From Lepidurus packardi (taxonomy: Eukaryota > Arthropoda > Branchiopoda > Notostraca > Triopsidae), in assembly GCA_023053545.1 (NCBI GenBank), contig JAKZAN010000002.1, positions 5,440,375-5,504,374 of the forward strand: DNA of 64,000 bases, given 5' to 3'. Positions 61,289 to 64,000 of the stretch are shown here, piece by piece (the stretch's first letter is position 1; every line of letters begins with the position of its first letter). The notes under the pieces were generated by a model that saw nothing but the letters and a program-made list of their open reading frames with translations, had not been told where the DNA came from and searched no databases. Position numbers and translations under genes: made by a program.

Positions 61289-64000
61289 ATGGCTACATCC
61301 GTCGCAGCTGCAAGAACCAACCCAGCTTCGTCTGCGGTTTCTGCTGGTCGGGTTTTGGGAAGTATTGAGCCTTATGTACAAGATAGCAACTGGCGTATAT
61401 ACTTAAGCAGACTCTGCCAGTTTTATATCGCCAACGGCATTGTTGACCCTGAGCAAAAGAGGGCTTGTTTTTTTCCATTGGTTGGCGACTTCGCTTGTCA
61501 AACGCTTTGGAAGTTATGTTCACCTGCTGAGCCAACCTCGAAATCTTTCGAAGAGATTTGCGATATCTTAAATTCACATTTCGTCGAATCGACAATAGAA
61601 ATAGCAGAACGTTTCAATTTTTATAAGAGAACTCAGAAGCAAGGGGAATCGCTCAAGGATTTTCTTGCCGAGCTACGCATGTTGTCTCGCGACTGCAATT
61701 TTGGCAGTTTCCTGGAGTCCGCGTTGCGAGATGCTTTCGTTGTAGGCCTTCATGACGTAAATGTCCAAGGCAAGCTTCTCTCAGAATCGGATTTAACGTT
61801 GAACAGGGCATTTCAATTGGCTGCGTCTCTTGAAAACGCTAAGTCGAAAGCCCAGCAAATGTCTTTAGCGGGCGCAGTTAACGCTCTACAGAAGAGTAGG
61901 CCTGGATCCCCGGGATCTTGTTTCCGGTGTGGCAACAGTGCTCATAAAGCTAACAGCAAGAACTGTCCTGCCTTAAACCAAGTCTGCAAAGCCTGCCATA
62001 AGAAGGGACATTTTGCGGCGGTCTGTCGCAGTCGGTCAACGTTGCCATCAGAATCAAGGATTAGTTTCCCTGGTAATCAGAAGAGTCAAAACGATAACAG
62101 GGCTAAATCTCATTATCTTCAAGAAGAATCGGACAATGAAGATTATAGCGAAAGGCTTGACTCTCTCCGCTCTGTTTTTTTATCCAAAATGGGCCACTCA
62201 GAACCCTATTGGATTGACGTTTGCATCGCTGGGCAACCCGTTAAAATGGAGTTGGATACAGGCTCATCCGTTTCCCTAATACCTAAAGCTACATGGAGAC
62301 AATTGGGATCTCCGTCACTACAGGCTCCCGAAGTTAGGGTAAATGCGTTCACTGGTCATGGTGTACCAATTATCGGCAAAGTCAATATGCCTTTAAGCCT
62401 TCAGGGCACTACATTGGCAGTCGACCTCGGAGTGGTTGACCTGCCGCGGGATCCGGTGCTGGGTCGTGACATCCTTAAACAGTTCGGAATTGACGTCGAG
62501 ATCGGAAGCTTATTTGCTTCTGCCCGCGTTAACACCCTGGAGTTTCCAGGACAGCTTTGTTCTCCGGAGCGCCTCCGTGCGCAATACGCTCCGTTGTTTG
62601 AATCCTTGGACTTTCGAACAACACCAATTGCGGAGGTCAAATTAGATTTGAAGCCTTCGGCTATTCCTCGCTTTAACAGACCGCGTTCCCTTCCTTATGC
62701 CTTACGTGAACCAGTAAAAAAGGAACTTGATCGGTTAGAAGCTGACGGAATAATAAAGAAAGTCGATTATAGCGATTGGGCTGCACCAATCGTAGTAGTC
62801 CCAAAACCTAATGGTCATTTTCGTATCTGCGGAGATTACAAAATGTCCGTAAACCCCGAACTCTTAATCGACCAGTATCCTCTACCAAAACCAGCAGATC
62901 TTTTCGCTACTTTAGAAGGCGGAGCCTTCTTTAGTAAGTTGGATCTTTCGCAAGCTTATTTACAGCTTTCCCTTGCCACTGAATCCCAACCGTTGACAAC
63001 AATCAACACCCAGTGGGGTTTATATCAATACTGCAGATTACCATTCGGAATTGCTTCTGCTCCAGCGAAGTTCCAAAAATTCATGGATGAATTACTTCGT
63101 GACCTGCCCTTTGTTAAATGCTACCTGGATGACATACTTGTATCCGGGACTACGAAGGAAGAACACAAAAAACGGGCAGAGGAAGTTCTTAAACGGCTGC
63201 AAGAGGCCAATGTTAGATTAGATTTGTCCAAATGCTTTTTCGGACGGACTGAAGTACCATATCTGGGGATCATTGTTTCTGCAGACGGATTGAAAACAGA
63301 CCCGTCGAAAGTACGTGCCGTTTCAGAAGCGCCCAAGCCCAAGAATGCAAAAGACATCAAATCCTTCCTGGGCTTGGTTCAGTATTATGGGAAGTTTATA
63401 AAAAACTTAGCCACACTGGCGGAACCATTGACCGCACTGACCCGACAAGGTTGTAGTTTTCATTGGGGACATCCTCAAGAAGAAGCTTGGAAAAGACTGA
63501 AGCAAAATCTCAGCTCCCAGCAGGTTCTGTGTCACTATGACCCGACTTTGCCGATTCGCTTAGAGTGTGACGCGTCGTCCGTAGGAGTCGCTGCTGTCTT
63601 GTCACATCGGTTCCCAAATGGAGACGAGCGTCCTGTTGCGTATGCCTCCAAAACACTGTCGAAAGCTGAGAGAAACTACTCCCAAATCGAGCGCGAAGCT
63701 CTTGCCATCATTTTTGGGGTTTCGCGATTCCACGACTATTTGTTCGGGAGGAGTTTTACACTGGTCACGGACCATAAACCGTTGCTCTCGATCTTGGGTC
63801 CCAAATCTGGAGTTTCCGCAATTGCTGCAGCACGTATGCAACGTTGGGCTTTAAAACTGACGGCCTACACTTACGAAATGGAATTTCGTCGGTCGGAAGA
63901 GAACGCAAATGCGGATACCCTCTCAAGATCACCATTACCCTACACCTCCGTGGATTATGCGGCCCTGGCTGCCAGTTGTTGTAACCTAGGAATTTTGGAG
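61289..64000 (+). CDS. Gag-Pol polyprotein (partial, open at the window edge)
   Basis: An ATG in good context (GTCATGG) starts a frame of 904 codons with no stop before the window ends. The gag part has two zinc knuckles around residues 211-250, one CX2CX4HX6C and one CX2CX4HX4C. The protease has LDTGSS (Asp at residue 323). The reverse transcriptase has the catalytic YLDDILV motif (from residue 612) and a GAFFSKLDLSQAY-type palm strand. RNase H begins with the ECDASSVG strand and includes the TDHKPL motif. Gag and pol share one frame, so no ribosomal frameshift is needed. It copies the element RNA into DNA in virus-like particles. Integrase is expected just beyond the edge. Confidence 0.93.
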   Translation, partial: MATSVAAARTNPASSAVSAGRVLGSIEPYVQDSNWRIYLSRLCQFYIANGIVDPEQKRACFFPLVGDFACQTLWKLCSPAEPTSKSFEEICDILNSHFVESTIEIAERFNFYKRTQKQGESLKDFLAELRMLSRDCNFGSFLESALRDAFVVGLHDVNVQGKLLSESDLTLNRAFQLAASLENAKSKAQQMSLAGAVNALQKSRPGSPGSCFRCGNSAHKANSKNCPALNQVCKACHKKGHFAAVCRSRSTLPSESRISFPGNQKSQNDNRAKSHYLQEESDNEDYSERLDSLRSVFLSKMGHSEPYWIDVCIAGQPVKMELDTGSSVSLIPKATWRQLGSPSLQAPEVRVNAFTGHGVPIIGKVNMPLSLQGTTLAVDLGVVDLPRDPVLGRDILKQFGIDVEIGSLFASARVNTLEFPGQLCSPERLRAQYAPLFESLDFRTTPIAEVKLDLKPSAIPRFNRPRSLPYALREPVKKELDRLEADGIIKKVDYSDWAAPIVVVPKPNGHFRICGDYKMSVNPELLIDQYPLPKPADLFATLEGGAFFSKLDLSQAYLQLSLATESQPLTTINTQWGLYQYCRLPFGIASAPAKFQKFMDELLRDLPFVKCYLDDILVSGTTKEEHKKRAEEVLKRLQEANVRLDLSKCFFGRTEVPYLGIIVSADGLKTDPSKVRAVSEAPKPKNAKDIKSFLGLVQYYGKFIKNLATLAEPLTALTRQGCSFHWGHPQEEAWKRLKQNLSSQQVLCHYDPTLPIRLECDASSVGVAAVLSHRFPNGDERPVAYASKTLSKAERNYSQIEREALAIIFGVSRFHDYLFGRSFTLVTDHKPLLSILGPKSGVSAIAAARMQRWALKLTAYTYEMEFRRSEENANADTLSRSPLPYTSVDYAALAASCCNLGILE

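Larger units (their letters stand above)
60823..64000 (+). mobile_element. Ty3/Gypsy-class LTR retrotransposon, 5' part
   Basis: The element comprises a 5' LTR, a primer-binding site, a leader of about 220 bases and one open gag-pol frame that reaches the window edge. The domain order visible is gag, zinc knuckles, protease, reverse transcriptase and RNase H; the integrase and 3' LTR lie beyond. The reverse transcriptase and RNase H sequence and the protease-RT-RNase H order are of the Gypsy (Metaviridae) type, not BEL or Copia. The absence of stops or frameshifts over 904 codons suggests a young, possibly mobile copy. Confidence 0.93.

Noticed and set aside
61086-61406. 106-codon open frame in the retrotransposon leader
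   Set aside because: It overlaps the gag start in another frame and has no Gag features; the frame from 61289 carries all recognised domains.

Overview
The window is animal nuclear DNA, most likely from an arthropod and plausibly a crustacean. Every gene is split by GT-AG introns, many only 50-70 bases long. One gene is a secreted cuticle protein with a chitin-binding R&R domain, and two tandem genes are GH13 maltases of the arthropod digestive type. The species cannot be named from the sequence. There are no bacterial operons, CRISPR arrays or phage genes.

Layout. Bases 1-9302 hold no recognisable gene and are rich in repeats. An Evi5-type Rab GTPase-activating protein runs from 9412 to 23658 (+), with long repeat-filled introns at its 5' end. 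A small cuticle protein gene follows (25405-26027, +). Next are two tandem maltase genes (26897-29418 and 29876-32188, +) with almost identical exon lengths. Mitochondrial citrate synthase (32905-35077, +), kinesin-1 heavy chain (36440-41300, +) and a TMEM201/Samp1-type inner nuclear membrane protein (42467-44832, +) follow closely. COQ10 (45830-44974, -) lies head to head with the H3K27 demethylase UTX/KDM6A (46507-56239, +). UTX converges on BBS1 (59866-57713, -). The right edge carries the 5' part of a Ty3/Gypsy-class LTR retrotransposon: a 221-base LTR, a primer-binding site that I match to tRNA-Ser(GCU), and one uninterrupted gag-pol frame that runs off the window.

The host genes do not form a pathway. 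Most are conserved housekeeping or regulatory genes: membrane traffic, TCA cycle, axonal transport, nuclear envelope, coenzyme Q, chromatin and cilia. The cuticle protein and maltases are the lineage-specific part. All spliced models except the partial retroelement give an integer number of codons and a single stop, which supports the exon boundaries; the boundaries were read by eye.

Non-gene signals worth noting: an RFX-type X-box about 65 bases upstream of BBS1; a dispersed repeat family carrying TGACGTCA; several local tandem duplications; a GC-AG intron in TMEM201; and a phase-compatible alternative first exon of Evi5. I found no clearly novel biological system.
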